From Rosellinia necatrix (taxonomy: Eukaryota; Ascomycota; Sordariomycetes; Xylariales; Xylariaceae): DNA of 64,000 nucleotides. The notes beneath the pieces are model-generated. The model searched no databases. It was not told the DNA's origin and saw only the letters and a program-made list of their open reading frames with translations. This document shows positions 1 through 12,875 of this stretch, in pieces. How positions within the stretch are numbered: the stretch's first letter is position 1; each line of letters opens with the position of its first letter. Where the stretch lies: assembly GCA_021209875.1 (NCBI GenBank), contig JAGYVD010000010.1, forward strand, positions 1,488,001-1,552,000, written 5' to 3'. Position numbers and translations under genes: made by a program.

Positions 1-985
1 CTAATTGTTACACTTGATAGTATAGTGACAACTATTTCACTAGGCCAACCCCCTGTTTCTAAAAGGGATATAAAATTTCAAGCTGTAAATCTAGGACTCT
101 GTAGCGGACTATACGGTACGGGTTTTCTGTCAACCGTGACTGCCCCCTCCACGTCACCAAGGATTCGACCCCGAACCCTACCCCCATTGTTTAGGTAGTA
201 GGTCGAAATAAACAGGAAACCTTGGGGAGACAGGTGGCAAATACGGTTAATTGTCGCGTTAGCTGCACATATGTCGAACATCTGGAAAAATAATTCGACA
301 TTTTTGCTAAGCCTGGGACTCAAACCGCAAAGCTATAGTTAGCTTAGCATTGTTATTTTATATGGGCAATTTACCTACTATTTTGCGCAATTTGCTTTAA
401 AACCCGAGAATCCCAGATGCATAGATACAATCACGTCTGGCAGCCTCTTCTTGACACAAGTTGTGAACAGTGTATAACTCTAACCCCTTAGGCAAGTGGT
501 TATATAACACAGGGCTGCTGCAACAAAAACCAAGCAACAAAATCTACTAATATGGCAACCTCAGCACGGCCACATAGTCCCTGAAGTACCAAAACTGCCC
601 TCGATGTCTAGGCTCGCACGACAACGCGCGCATTCAAATTCCAAGCCTGTATGTAGTACGGCCCATCTTGGGTTCTGCATTTCTATTCCGCTACCCATAG
701 TCCCCCATCTATACCCTATCCTAGGGGAGTCATGACATCCCATCAGTTCCAGATTATAACCGAACTCTTCTCCCGACGGCATTTATATGCTAAACTGATC
801 TTGAAAAAAAAAAGGGGGGTGGGGAGACGCGATGGCGTGATCAAGATCCGCCGATGACAAGAATAATAAAACCTTCAGGCGAAAGCTAAAAGGGAAAAAA
901 AAAAGGGGGGGGTATCATATGCCCGCGGGTGCGCGGACGCACTCACAAAAAAAAAAAAAAAAAACAAAAATCCAACCAACTTTAG
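1..985. other. left-edge spacer, no gene recognised
   Basis: There is no frame here with fungal protein character. The short open frames (81 and 73 codons, minus strand) have no recognisable domain. The stretch holds several purine-rich homopolymers: A runs at about 804-813 and 896-904, a G run near 905-912, and an A run of about 18 at 946-964. These lie just beyond the stop codon of the glycosyltransferase, so part of the right end is probably its 3' UTR. Confidence 0.6.
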
Positions 986-2706
986 TTAGGCGTGCCCGAA
1001 CTCGGCCAGCCGCGCGATCTCCCTGGCGGCGACGTAGCGGCCGGGCTCGCGGCGGGCGACGTCGCCGAGGGCGCCGGCCTTGTCGGCCATGCGGCGGGCC
1101 TCGGGGCCGCCGTCGAGGACGCGCAGGAAGCTGTCGAGCAGGCCGGCGACGGTCCAGTAGGGCGCCGTGTCGCGCGTGGCGTAGACGCCGACGCCGACGT
1201 CCTCGGCCAGCTGCGCGTAGTTGTAGCAGTCCAGCCACATGGGGATGATCACCTGAGGGATGCCAGCTCTGTGAGGAAGAAGGGGGCGGGGGGGGGGAAG
1301 GGGAATAGTCAGCGGATGTTGCGATTTTTAGCAGAATAGGGGAAGATGGATGGTGGAACGTACCCGATGGCTTCGTGGTAGCAGTTGGCCCCGCCGTGAT
1401 GGGCCGAGGCCACGATGTGGCCCGTGGCGAGTATCGACGGCGGGCTCACCGTGAGCCAGTCGACGACGCGCAGCCGCCCGGCGTCCACGAGGCTCTGCAC
1501 GGGCAGCGTGTAGTTGCTGGGGACCATCTCGTCCCTGGCCATCTTCCACAGCACCTGGACGTCGGTCCGGGCGAGGAGCTCCTGGAGCGCCAGCGCCATG
1601 GTCGTCGCGTGGTGCTCGGAGTAGGTGAAGAGGCTGCCGAGGTTCACGAGCACCGTCGGCCGCCCCGACAGCCAGGCCACGAGCTCCGGGTCCTGCTCCG
1701 CCGCCGGCTCCGGGTCGAACACGATCGGCCCCGTGCTCGTCACGTTCGGCGGCACCAGGTCCAGCGGCAGGCTGGCCCCCGCCATGTTCTGCGCGATCCA
1801 CGGCCGGTCGTTGGGCCGCGGCATCGTGATCGAGTCCCGGATCCCGTGCGCCGCCAGGAACTCCCGCGTGCCCTTGAAGTCCGGCCGCGTCAGCACCGCG
1901 TAGATGAAGCGGACGGTGATGTAGATGTTCTCGGGGATGTTCCGCCACGGCACCGGGAAGGGGAATCCGCAGCCGATCCTGCGACGCGTTAGTTGCTGCC
2001 CAAAGGCTCGCCATGGGAAGTTGCGGACAAACCGGGAGTATTTCCAGAGCATGCCGCCGTACGGCTGCTCGACCCAGAACGTGTCGGCCAGGATATTCGG
2101 GGCGATATAGGCATATAACCGATTGCTGTTGATTGCGGCATCGATCGTCGGCCTGAAAGCAATATCCAACACAACCACGGCCGGATCGACAGATTCAATA
2201 AGCTCAGTAGCCTTCTGATAGATCCCGAGATGCTCGGTTCCGTTCCAGGGCGACATGGCGGGCTGAACAGCGCGCAATATCTGATCGATACCCTTCATTC
2301 CGGGCGCATGTTGGACATGGCGGATGGACTTCCTCCCGAGGCCGCCCATCCGGGACGAGAGCGCCTCCGCATACTCCGGGCCGGGGATCTCATGGAAGTG
2401 AATCCCTCTGGCGTTCTGCGCCTTCCGCCGGGCCAAGGAGGAAATACCCGCCACCTTGGGGCCCGTTCGGGAGAAGGACGCGATGTGGACATCAATGCCC
2501 GGGTGCTTCTCCAGCAGCGCGCTGGCCGTGGCTAGATGAACGTTGCTGAGGCCGTACTCGGTGTTAATAAAGAACAAGACGGTCTCGTTCTTGCCCTGGA
2601 CTGGGGGGATGAACTCTTCCTTCGACGAGGTTCTCTGAGCAAGGAACGTGGCCACCAGGACCGCAAATGCCGCGACGGCAATGGCTAGTTGACGCAAGCG
2701 ACCCAT
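986..2706 (-). CDS. GT1-family UDP-glycosyltransferase-like protein, N-terminal membrane anchor
   Basis: I read two exons, 1364-2706 and 986-1268. The 95-bp intron has donor GTACGT and acceptor CACAG. Splicing joins HEAI to GAGIPQVIIPMWLDCYNYA, the nucleotide-sugar binding signature of GT-B glycosyltransferases, which supports the junction strongly. The product is 541 residues, normal for fungal UDP-glycosyltransferases. The start at 2706 gives MGRLRQL followed by a hydrophobic stretch (about residues 7-23), a signal anchor; an in-frame ATG at 2772 would add 22 residues before it. The N-terminal acceptor domain carries NTEYGLSNVH, and the C-terminal donor domain carries VLVNLGSLF and AHHGGANCYHEA. 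The family transfers sugars to sterols, lipids or xenobiotics; the acceptor cannot be read from the sequence. The 3' half is very GC-rich, so long false frames lie on the other strand. Confidence 0.88.
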
Positions 2707-5124
2707 GGTCAAACACCCACCGTCGTGGGTAAGCTCAAGGAACGGCCCGTATGGATAACGATTCGGGAGCAAGGGAAAGGAAAGGAAAGGAAGGACGAGG
2801 TGAGAAGAGAAGAGGTGTCGACAAGCAGTAGGTAGTTAGTTAGCTACAAGTAGTAGTTGACAGAGTCGGCCCGTGAAACCAACAAATTCTGACAGCCCTA
2901 CCAAGGAAATTAACCATGTTCCGACATGTCCCAACACAACACGACCCTGTCCAAAAATGATCGATATGTTCTAGAATGGCATAGCTGTCAGACGCTAAAT
3001 AGGATCCTCGTCGGGCCAGGGGCTCCCAACGCAAGGGAACAACACGCCATTGGATATACAAATGGCGAACGTTGCCAAGCGTCCATTTCAAAAAGGAGAC
3101 AGCGTACTGTACACTACCCGGGCCGATGTCCAACGGCCGGCTATCAGAAAACACACATGCATACGCGCCAACATTTCGAGCACAATCGTAAGTTCTCGCC
3201 CCAATCTATGCATCGAGGTAGTGTAGAGGTAGCGGTGTGAGGACCCTTATCTTTTATTTATAGCACGCACATGGATCTTTGTGATTGGCTTTCCTCCGTA
3301 CATAGATTGTCGAGATTGGTGTGGGAAACAAAATTCCAAGGGACACTATGCCATGTAGTATGGACGTATGGGCGTATGGGCGTATGGATGGATGTGCATA
3401 CATACTGTAGCTTCAACAAGTCTTGCAAATAGTGTACCAGCATGCCATGCCATGTATGTACCCGTAAGACGACGGACGGGTGGGTCAGAGTAAATGAAGA
3501 GATCCCTTGCACTAGGTCCTGAGTAGTGCGCAACCGACTTAACTAGCTGACACTTTTGTCATACCACGTATACACTACTCGTAATATTGCGCCGCATCCA
3601 AGTACCTACCTGTTTCGTATCAGCTCGCCTAGGATGACCAAGACATGCTATGACATAGTACACCATAAGCCAATGGCATGGAATGCAGCATCGTTGACCC
3701 AGAAGCAGATGATTCGATTTCGACTTCCAGGGTAGCTCCAGTGTAACTCCAGCCTCTGTCCAGCGGCTCGAAAGGTCTGCGAAAAGCGACCCCCAAAGAC
3801 CAAGGCGCCCCCAAGATGACAAATTTGAATGCTACCCTGGCAGATACAAGGGGGCCGCCGAGACTAGGGGGGGGCGGACGGGATGCGCGGTATTGATCCT
3901 GGTTCCCGGGATTAGTTAGGTCACTCCACGAGAACGCTACAGCAACAACCATGGGTCAAATTACGGATGAACCACGGTCAAGACGAATACCAAGAAAGAA
4001 TATGGAGAGATAAGGGGAAATAGCCTCATACGTGGCGGTAGTGGCGCTACGATAAATTCATGACCAATAACCGCGGGTATGGAAACCGGAGCATGAGATG
4101 ACTACTGTAGTGTAGTGTGTGCAAGCATATGTAACTCCAGCCGCCAATTTCCTGATTTGAGACACTCATCAGTCATCAGCCAGAGCGGAGAAAGATAGGC
4201 TATCAGGGCACGCCTCTATTGATAATGTACTTCTGCGGTAAGATAATAACCTAGACTAAGTTGAGCTAGTTGAGGGTTAGATGCGACGACATCTAACCGT
4301 GCTTGACTAGCAACTTGAAATGATCGCGCTAATTACCAAGTTTGCACACTACGTCCATAAGTACGCAAGTACATACACTAACTAGTTACCTAGAGTTGCT
4401 TCCTACGTAACTATGTGCAATTCCCATCCGTCTCGTCTCGCCTGTCTTCCTTCAACCCCTTGGCTTTCTGCTAAAATTAGAGACTTGGTTATTACCTCCA
4501 GATGTCATCCCATTCTCCTGGTGCAGTGTTCATCAGCCAGAACCAAAGTGCCGGGTATGGGTTACCCCAGGTAATTAATTGGCGGCGATCCATGTCAGCA
4601 CGCTCGGATGACGTTTATTTTTGCATGGACAAAAGATCCTACTCCAAAAGATCCTGACTCCAAAGGATCCGAGTTCGGTAAATTCTTTCCTGTATTGCCT
4701 CCGGGATCGGTAGCTATGTGTGTGTGTGTATAAAACGTTATATAAGAGCAAGTTGAAGACTCTCGGCCCAGACTCGGTATCCCGCGACTCGCCACGGTAC
4801 CGATTTGTCGCACACCTGCTCTATACAGCAGTTCCAACACCGTGACGGGCGGCTTAGGATGGTCTAGAGCGGCTCAAAGCACTCTAACCTGGTGGAGGCC
4901 GTACATACAGGTGGACACCTCGCGCCCTTCCGTGCCACTTATATGTCAATATGGCTGAGATCTTGACGATGTCTCACCTCATTATCTCGAGTTATAAATA
5001 CGCATGTTCAATTAGATAGGTAGGGAATGAGACATGTACATCTGTAGGCAATCGAACAAAAGAAAAAAAGAAAAAAAAGAAACCTTTCAGCACAACCCAA
5101 TATTATAACGGCAAGCAAGCAAAG
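2707..5124. other. intergenic region between divergent glycosyltransferase and aminotransferase genes
   Basis: This 2.4-kb spacer holds the promoters of both flanking genes. The open frames of 87-107 codons on the minus strand (about 3258-3952) lack domains and consistent codon bias. Visible structure includes a GGAAA-type purine repeat at 2773-2792, a GTATGGGC triplet repeat near 3364-3392, and a (TG)n run at 4717-4729. Confidence 0.6.
4993..5000 (+). promoter_or_regulatory. TATA-like element upstream of the aminotransferase
   Basis: TATAAATA lies 125 bp before the aminotransferase ATG and is followed by an A-rich tract at about 5058-5080. Spacing fits a core promoter, but no transcription start data exist here. 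Confidence 0.4.
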
Positions 5125-6546
5125 ATGGTGAAGATCCCTACCTTCGAGGTCGAGCAGTGGATGGACGCGTACGAGAACACACCGGGGGTCCTGAATATCG
5201 CAGAGACGTGCGCATCATCGATCTCGATCACGGAGCTTGCCAATTTCCACCGCGACGCCTCGTCCTCCACGGGGCCGACGCCGTCATCCATCGTCGACTT
5301 CTCGCGGCCGATGACGTATGGCGCGATCCGGGGCTCGGACGAACTGCGGCGGAACATCGCGGCGCAGTACGCGGAGGAGGGGGAGGAGGGAAATGAGACG
5401 TCGTCGCCGGCAGTGGTGCCAGAGGACGTGATCGTGACACAAGGCGCCATCGCGGCCAACCACCTCGTCTTCTACACGCTCGTCGGGCCCGGCGACCACA
5501 TAGTCTGCGTCTTCCCGACGTACCAGCAGTTGTACGCCGTGCCGGAGACGCTCGGGGCCGAGGTCTCGCTCTGGGAGCTCCGGGCCGAGGACGGGTACGT
5601 GCCGGACGTCGCCGCTCTCGAGAAGTTGATCAAGAGCAACACAAAGGTAGGCCAGATGAGACATCCCACCTCCATCTCTAACTCCCTACCTGCCTATCTA
5701 CCCTTCGAGTCGAGTTCCACCACCATGGACACCAACGTCGTCTCATTTAAGTTATTGTGCAACAGTTCCATCAACCAAGACAGCCTTTCCGCTTTCCGTG
5801 AAACGTGACTAATATAAACCCCTCTGTCTTCCCATCGACAGATGATAGTAATCAATAACCCCAACAACCCCACGGGCGCGACCACGCCGCGATCCGTGCT
5901 GGTGCAAATCATCGAGGTAGCGCGCCGCCACGGACTGATCGTGTTCTCGGACGAGGTGTACCGCCCCTTGTTCCACGGGGCGGTCAAGACCCCGCCGTCG
6001 GCACTGTCCCTCGGCTACGAGCGCGTGGTGGCGACGGCGTCCATGTCCAAGGCGTGGGCGTTGGCCGGGATCCGGGTGGGGTGGATCGCGTCGCGCGACA
6101 AGAGCATCATCGAGCGCCTGGCTGTCGCGCGCGACTACACGACCATCAGCGTCTCCCAACTCGACGATCAGGTGGCGCGCTTCGCGCTGGGCGCAGATGT
6201 CGCGCCCGCGCTGTTGGCACGCAATGTCGCGCTCGCGCGGACCAACCTGGCGCTGCTCGAGGCCTTCGTGCGCGACCACGCGGGTGTCTGCTCGTGGGTG
6301 AAGCCAACGGCCGGGACGACCGCATTCGTCCGTTTCTCGTACCGGGATGGGCGCCCGGTTGAAGACGAAGCTTTCTGCAAGGACGTCCTAGAGAAGACTA
6401 AGGTCATGTTCCTCCCCGGTGCGCGGTGCTTCGGCGACGGGCATAGCTTCCACGGGTACTTGCGTATCGGGTACGTGAGTAGCACCGACGTGCTACGGGA
6501 GGCCCTCGAGAAGTTGGGAGCATACGTAGCAGAGCATTTGAACTAG
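5125..6546 (+). CDS. PLP-dependent aminotransferase, class I/II (aspartate aminotransferase-like)
   Basis: Exons 5125-5646 and 5842-6546 are separated by a 195-bp phase-0 intron (GTAGGC ... GACAG) and give 408 residues. The junction creates KMIVINNPNNPTG, the conserved substrate-binding block of fold-type I aminotransferases, so it is well supported. Downstream are VFSDEVYR (the Asp that pairs with the pyridoxal nitrogen) and SMSKAWALAGIRVGW, where Lys244 is the expected Schiff-base lysine. The C-terminal Arg for the substrate carboxylate probably lies in YLRIGY. The family moves amino groups between amino acids and 2-oxo acids; the exact substrate is not determinable. No targeting signal is evident, suggesting a cytosolic enzyme. 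It is convergent with the quinone reductase and not in an obvious pathway cluster. Confidence 0.88.
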
Positions 6547-6893
6547 TTAAAGATACGGCATTCAGCCGACATGCCTACCTTTGCGTGCGTATTACGAGAT
6601 AGGTCAAGTGCGTGGCTCATACCGCTGCGTGGTGATCAACAAAACATTATTCCTATCAGAACTGGGTCGAGACGGTTTAGGAGGCAGGTGTGTTTAATTT
6701 AATTGAGGATTTATTTTTTTTGTTTAGGAAATACCTGCTATAGGACTACACATTTCGCCGGCAACCCGCAGGGCCCCTCGCTTTTCTTTTTCTTGTCCGT
6801 GGTGGTGGTAGTGGCGGCGGTGGTTTGGTTTGCAGTCTGGCTGGACTGTGCCTGCGAAGGCGATACCTCTCCTTCCGACTTGCCACCATGCAG
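6547..6893. other. short convergent intergenic region
   Basis: This 347-bp spacer separates the 3' ends of the aminotransferase and the quinone reductase and presumably holds both 3' UTRs. It contains a T-rich stretch near 6711-6722 and a GTGGTGGTGGTAGTGGCGGCGGTGG triplet run around 6798-6822. I see no gene in it. Confidence 0.6.
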
Positions 6894-7640
6894 TCAGCCG
6901 GTGTACTTGGCAACAGTCTTGTAGAACTCCTCGCCCTGGATGGTGGCCATCTCAAGCTCCTTGGCGGTGGGCTGGCGAGAGCCGTCACCGCTGGCGAAGG
7001 TGCCGGCGCCCCATGGGCCACCGCCGTGGACCTCGCTGAGGTCCGACATGATGCCGAAAGCCTTGGCGAAGCCGAAGGGCACGTATATTATGCCATGGTG
7101 GGCGAGGGTCGACATGGCGGCGATGGCCGTCGATTCCTGGCCGCCACCCAGACTGGCAGTGGACATGAAGAGACCGGCCATCTTGCCGTAGTAGCCGCCG
7201 GTGGCCCACTGCTTGCCGGTCTTGTCCCAGAATGTCTTCCATTGGGCCGGGAAGTTACCGTATCTTGTCGGGATGCCGAACAGGAAGGCATCATACTGTT
7301 CTAGAACGGCGGGGTCTTCGAGGAGAGGGATGTCGGCTGACTGGGCGGGAGCGTACATCTTCGCGAGGACCTCCGGGGAAAGGGTCTCCGGGATCTGGTA
7401 CAGATCGACCGTGCCGCCGGCCTTCTCGATACCAGCCTTCTCAGCCTGGGCCAGCTTGGCGATATGGCCATACATGGAGTACTAAGGGAAGACAAGGTTA
7501 GCCTGGCGTGTGATATTAAGACGAGCATCATAGGGGGCGGGGGGGAAGGGGTCAGATGTGGTGAAGCTGGCCCTCAATATGGTGTTGAGTTGCGGGGTTG
7601 TGAGATCACTTACGAAGACGATTGCGATCTTGGGCGCCAT
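6894..7640 (-). CDS. flavodoxin-like NAD(P)H:quinone oxidoreductase, type IV (WrbA/Pst2-like)
   Basis: Exon 1 (7614-7640) encodes only nine residues, MAPKIAIVF. A 132-bp intron (GTAAGT ... CTTAG) follows, then exon 2 (6894-7481), giving 204 residues, the usual length of the family. Joining yields IAIVFYSMYGHIAKLA, the FMN phosphate-binding loop of flavodoxins. Other family marks are GIPTRYGNFPAQWKTFWDKTG, STASLGGGQEST and HHGIIYVPFG. These proteins reduce quinones by two electrons using NAD(P)H and protect against oxidative stress; fungal members include the Alt a 7 type allergens and yeast Pst2/Ycp4. The protein is expected to be cytosolic or membrane-associated. A TATA-like element lies about 120 bp upstream. 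Confidence 0.92.
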
Positions 7641-7759
7641 TGTGCTGGGTTGTATGTAAAGGTGGACTGTAGGGAGAGAAAATAGATACCTAGTTGCAGG
7701 TAGCGTAGTTGAATGGTGACGATCCAAAGTCAAGTCCGAGACCTGAGGGGGAGTTCGGC

Positions 7760-7766
7760 TTATATA
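7760..7766 (-). promoter_or_regulatory. TATA-like element upstream of the quinone reductase
   Basis: TATATAA on the minus strand, about 120 bp before the ATG at 7640. The position fits a core promoter; it has not been tested. Confidence 0.4.
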
Positions 7767-8588
7767 GGTACGTAGGTTTACTAGTAGGCAGGCAGGTAGG
7801 TACACAACCACCGAAGCTACGTATGCAGGGCAGGCGCTGAGGGGGAGGGGTTGATGATCTTGATGCAGGTCTGAAGTATCTTTGCCTAGCTACTACCCTC
7901 GCTACCTACCTCCTCTCGTACCCGGTTGGCCGGCAATCTCACTCTCTTAGAGCGCCTGGTGCAACACCAGCAGCATGGCCGATGCCAGCACGCTCGCTGA
8001 CTGATTGATTAAGAATCGTCACGGACCACTCATGAAACAAATCCCCAGATCTTACAAGGTTAAGATCGTGGTCGGCCGAATCGATAGGTAATCATGTAGC
8101 GGTATGGCAGGTATGGTAGGACAGCTCTATGCAGGACAGGCTGTCTACTACAGACATAGATGGGACTAGGTTCGCGACGTAGGTAGGTAATTTGTCTAGC
8201 ATGCCCACAGCAAAAACTGTGATGACTGCTGATGAGATGGTTACCAAAGACGAATAGGTGGAGATATTTCCTCCTCTCTACATAGTGCTGTGCATACTCA
8301 TACAGTGTCGACAGTGTACGGTATAGCCGATGTACGTATCTTCTCATCTAGTATAGCGTAGAGGTGCTGGTGCTTTCGAGTCATGCTAGGCCAAAGGTGG
8401 TAACCTTTCTAGGTACACATGTACATATGTATGTAGCTTGACCTAGCTAGGCCCTGTGCTACTAACCTACTTGGTACCTACTTTCTCTGTGGTCCTCTTG
8501 TTCCATGACAGTAACTCTCAAGGACGAGATGCGAATTCAAAAAGATGCCGATACAGATATCTATTAGCATACATTAACCATCTCTCCA

Positions 8589-8609
8589 CGAGAGAGAGAG
8601 AGAGAGAGG
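8589..8609. repeat. (GA)n microsatellite
   Basis: Alternating GA, about ten copies, in intergenic DNA. Confidence 0.9.
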
Positions 8610-11600
8610 GGTGGTTTCAAATGAACTTGGGTCTTGGAACTAAACCGATTGGCCTATCAGAGTGTAAAAACCAGCGTTTTGCATATTACCCAGATAGGTT
8701 AGAGTTATCTCTCCGTTATTGAATATCCATGCGTTGTGAGAGAGGCTCGCAGTTTCGAGCCATACTGTATGGAGTAGACATGATGAATAATTGCTTACCA
8801 GACCAATGCGGCGTTCCTTAGTCTTGGAAAAAAAACCCTTTCTCGTGCTGTCTCATCCGTGTTAAAGACCCCGCTACGAGGATAAAGCGATCCCATCAGG
8901 TATGGTAATCAAGCTCTTTTTGTGACAAAGCATCAGCATGCAAGAGTTCTTTGACGTTTATTCATTGCCATCGACATGTGGGATGAGTCTCGGAAGGCTA
9001 AAGATCGTCTAAGCGTCTCATAATCATTACATGAAGCCTGCTTACCAGGCCAGACACCTGGGTTGGGTAAGTGGTGAAGTCTCAGTTAAGCAACATACAA
9101 ATCAACTCAATGCAATAAGATTGAGCCCAGACTCACCGAACTTGCTCATCCCCGTCACCTTGACGTCTTCTCAGTCCTATATCTCCGATTGCAGTCGTCC
9201 ATTATCCATTCTTGGGTTGTAGTGCATTCGCTCTGATACCACCCGGACACCTTGTCTTGCGAGACATTTTGGAGCACCTGCATGTCGGCGACCGAGACCC
9301 TTGTTGTCAGACCAGCTTTGGGATGCTGGAGTTGGGTAGTATCACTGGGCATTACGTCGGTAGCATGTAGCCGCAGTTATCTGCCGCCAACTTCAGAATA
9401 AGTTCTATCGTAGGCTTTGCTACCTTCGAAGGATATGATGAAATCGGGCTTGGCGCTGATGGTGAGTTGGTCGGTGCGGTGACTTGATCATGGCATAAAA
9501 ACGACTCCCAACGGTAATTTTAGGCCATAAATCTTTCCCTTAAAACGCGATAGCAGCACTAAATAAGGCTCGCATACTATGAACTGCGGATTATGGGTAT
9601 CATCGATATGAAGGTGTTATCTCGTGGGTTTTTACCCGAAGTCAAGCTGGTTATTGCGATTAGGAAGCTTTGAGGTTAGTTGTTTGGCTTGTTCGTTAGT
9701 ATCTTATGTCAATGCCCCCACGCGTAACCATGCTCTGTGTAATACATCGTTTTTACATGTACCAATGGCGGCAGGCTTGCGTGGCAGGCTTGCGTGTAAC
9801 TAACGCGCTCTCGCACCGCCCCTTTTTGGCCGCGCAGCTCGAAGCCAAACCACTGCTCAGGTTCCTTTAATGCATCGCGCATTTACCGACGAGCAACAAC
9901 AATACGCCTCGCTCCCTTTCCCCCTCCCAAAAACATTAGAAGAGTTATGGGGGATTCTACGTTCTGGTCGTAGCATGGGAGTAGGGACTGGGCTAGTATT
10001 CAATTTTCATCGCCACATCATGCCAAGCGATGCGTTCCAATTCTGACATCCCCGCGTCGGGCACGAATGCGCGTGCATCCATCCCACATCTCGACCCCGC
10101 CGTCCGGCTGCAATGCCCACGCCACCGGCGGATTCTTTGTTGACCAAAATATACTCGTACATACTCAGAAACCCTCGTAATATTTTAACAGTATGGAGAG
10201 CAAGCCCAAAATGCCAGCCCACGCAACTAGGCCACGGTAGCTAATTCCACAAGAATAGATAGACAAACAGGAAGAGATTTGCTTGCAGGTGAGGGTGCAA
10301 ACTCACTAGTAACGCAAGCCCCTCTAATGTTCCCATCTAACATACCTACCAAGTACCTACCTAGACAGGTTAGAGTGTTGCCGTTGAAAAGCAGGCGAAG
10401 ATAGGAAGATAAGTAAGATACTAGAGGTTACTGGTAGCCAAGCTACTGGATGGCTGGGATCAATACATCATCTTTTTTACCCTCCCACTCTCCACTAGAT
10501 TTAGATATCCATCAATACCTACCTAGGTAACAAGCCTCCATCGTCGTAGTCCTCCTCCTCCTTCTCCTCGTCTAGCGTTGTCAAGGCAGGAAGTTTAACT
10601 ATATCTTGCCAAGCACACTTATTAAACACATTAGGCCTGGTCGTTATTTGGCCTCAGATAGCATACCAGCAGTGCTAGTTTGCTGGTACAGTTCGCTGGA
10701 CCCGACAGTCTGGGTCTGAGCCGTGGTAACATGACATGAGCATGGTTAAAAAGTGGGCGGCGATGATTGTAACCAATAGTGTAGTCCGTTATGGGACTAT
10801 TTTAAGAGACAAGATCTAACTACCTATCGTGCGAGAGCAACAGGATTATACCATCTATGCCAGCAACACAGCTTTAGATCGCCTGTCGCAGGATATCCTC
10901 CATCGCCGGGTGAATCGAGCCGTTTAGAAGCACAGTGGTCGAGTTTATCGCTTTCTCATAACTAAGCAACTGTCAGCAAAGCCAATTCTTCACCCGCACC
11001 CACAGTTCATGCTGGTTTCGCAATCAATGCCCGAACCCGCCCCGCGCACGCCACAAAACTGTGGGCTTCGCGAATTACGTCGGTTACGGGGGATTTACAG
11101 GCAACTAATTAATTAACTAACGTTATGTTCAGTTTCGGACTATGTAGAGCAGACTCCATCCGAAACCGGCACGGCTGAAGGCGGGATCCCTGTAACATGT
11201 GTAGACACAGGACAGGAAACCGGGCGGGGGAAGGGGAGAGGGAGGGTTTATGCTGGTGAGTGGAATCTCGGCAGCAAGTTTGCGTCAGTGTTTAAGTTGG
11301 TAGAATACAAGAAACCATCAGGTTAGTCGAGGTATCCTCCTACCCGATCATTCGTAAGTACTGTCGTGCCGTCTTTCCCATGTCCACGAGTTTCAGAAGA
11401 TTGCTTGCTATACCATCTGAGAGTATCGTCGAAATGGCCACGATGGGGTCCCAAGTGAGGAATACAACCAACAGAGCGGACCCATCAAGTATACGCGTGT
11501 CGCAAACATGATGAAAAAATTGCATGAAATCCCGGCCATACCTATACCATCTCCAAGCCTCCCACAACCGGTGAATTAAGTAGCCTTCCGAGGAGCTCGG

Positions 11601-12875
11601 GCGTTCGGTGTGGCTCGGATGCACATTCGTGCATCATCATCATCATCCACTCGCGAACGCTCCCGGTTACCTCCTTACCCCGAGATCCGCCTAGACCCCG
11701 ACATCAGACGGTCCGAGACAGCGGACCGCCTAGTTTTCCGATCGTTGGTACCATTGCGACGGGTGGCTCACGGATGCGTTGCTATGACGTGCTGGTCCCC
11801 ACCCACAGACCGTCTTGGGAGGGAGAGCTGCACAGGGTCCAAATAAAGACGTTGCCGTAAACATCAGGATGTTTCGGGCAGGATGTTTCGTCCGCCGGTA
11901 TGACGGTTCTCGAACGCAATGGCTTCACTCGCCCTCTTCGTGATGCGCTATACAATAACATACAGGCCGAAGACAGGTTCGCTACTAGAAATAGGTTGCC
12001 CCATGCGTAAGCGTTACATATAGCTCGGTTCGATTGATGCGGGCAAACATATGCATATGCGTATATATACTTTAACGTGATATACAGCCAAATCCTGCCA
12101 CATTCGCCTATGCAGTTCGGCGAATACACATCAACTGGTATACCGGCTGGTGTCCTCGTCCTTTCACACGTTTCCCGCACAATTAGACTGATCAGGCCTG
12201 CTTCACTAAGCCAGATAGATCCTTTCCGCCTATAGTCTCCGCCCATTCATATAATACGTAGGTCCCACCGATATATTCATTACCCCCAAAGAGACCCCGG
12301 ACAGGATGATGCCTTGTATCCCGATGCTCCCACCTAAATCCCGGTCACACCTTATGCTATTACTACTAATCCTTGGTCTGGGAAAAGAACCAGGAATGAA
12401 TCACCGTCGTCATCCAAATAACCTCCATTTAAATCGCGTTTTCGACATTAGCTCCGCCCAAGTCTTCCTCCCTCTGGAAGCGTCACCGGCTCAAAAAAAA
12501 AAAAAAAATCGTTCGTTCCTAGCATGAAAGCGCCACGTATGGTTTGCAACAATCATGGTTAGAAATACCCCCGTGTTTGGCACCGATCCTATCTCCCTGG
12601 GGTTAGGTCAGGATATTGGTGACAGTACCACAGGGTAAGGAACAGAACTGTCATTTCCATCTCATAAATTCCAGAGCTGTATCCATAACAATCCGGAACA
12701 CCTGTCGCTCGTTTCCGATATCGTCTCATTCAGGTCGCGTGAACTTCATTGGCAGCCCAAGTCTAGATACCCCAATCGTACAAATCATCAAAGCCGAAGA
12801 TGTATTATTATTCCGATGAAACTAAGCCGATCAATGGGCTATAGCTTTATATTCGGACGAGCAGCGGACAAAAGA

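Larger units (their letters stand above)
7641..12875. other. long gene-free region (5.2 kb)
   Basis: I find no frame with domain character in 5.2 kb on either strand. Open frames are at most about 154 codons and look random. The region is moderately AT-rich and carries short repeats: a (GA)n run at 8589-8609, CTACCTAC/GTAGGTAG clusters near 7781-7800, 7901-7912, 10351-10372 and 10508-10530, a CAT repeat at 11632-11651, and an A run at 12493-12507. It may contain decayed mobile DNA or long noncoding transcripts, but nothing specific is recognisable. Confidence 0.6.

Noticed and set aside
150..180. GGTCGAATCC-like sequence on the minus strand, B-box resemblance
   Set aside because: No A box or stems at tRNA distance; not a tRNA gene.
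2772..2772. Upstream ATG as start of the glycosyltransferase
   Set aside because: It would put 22 polar residues before the signal anchor; the ATG at 2706 starts directly before it as in relatives.
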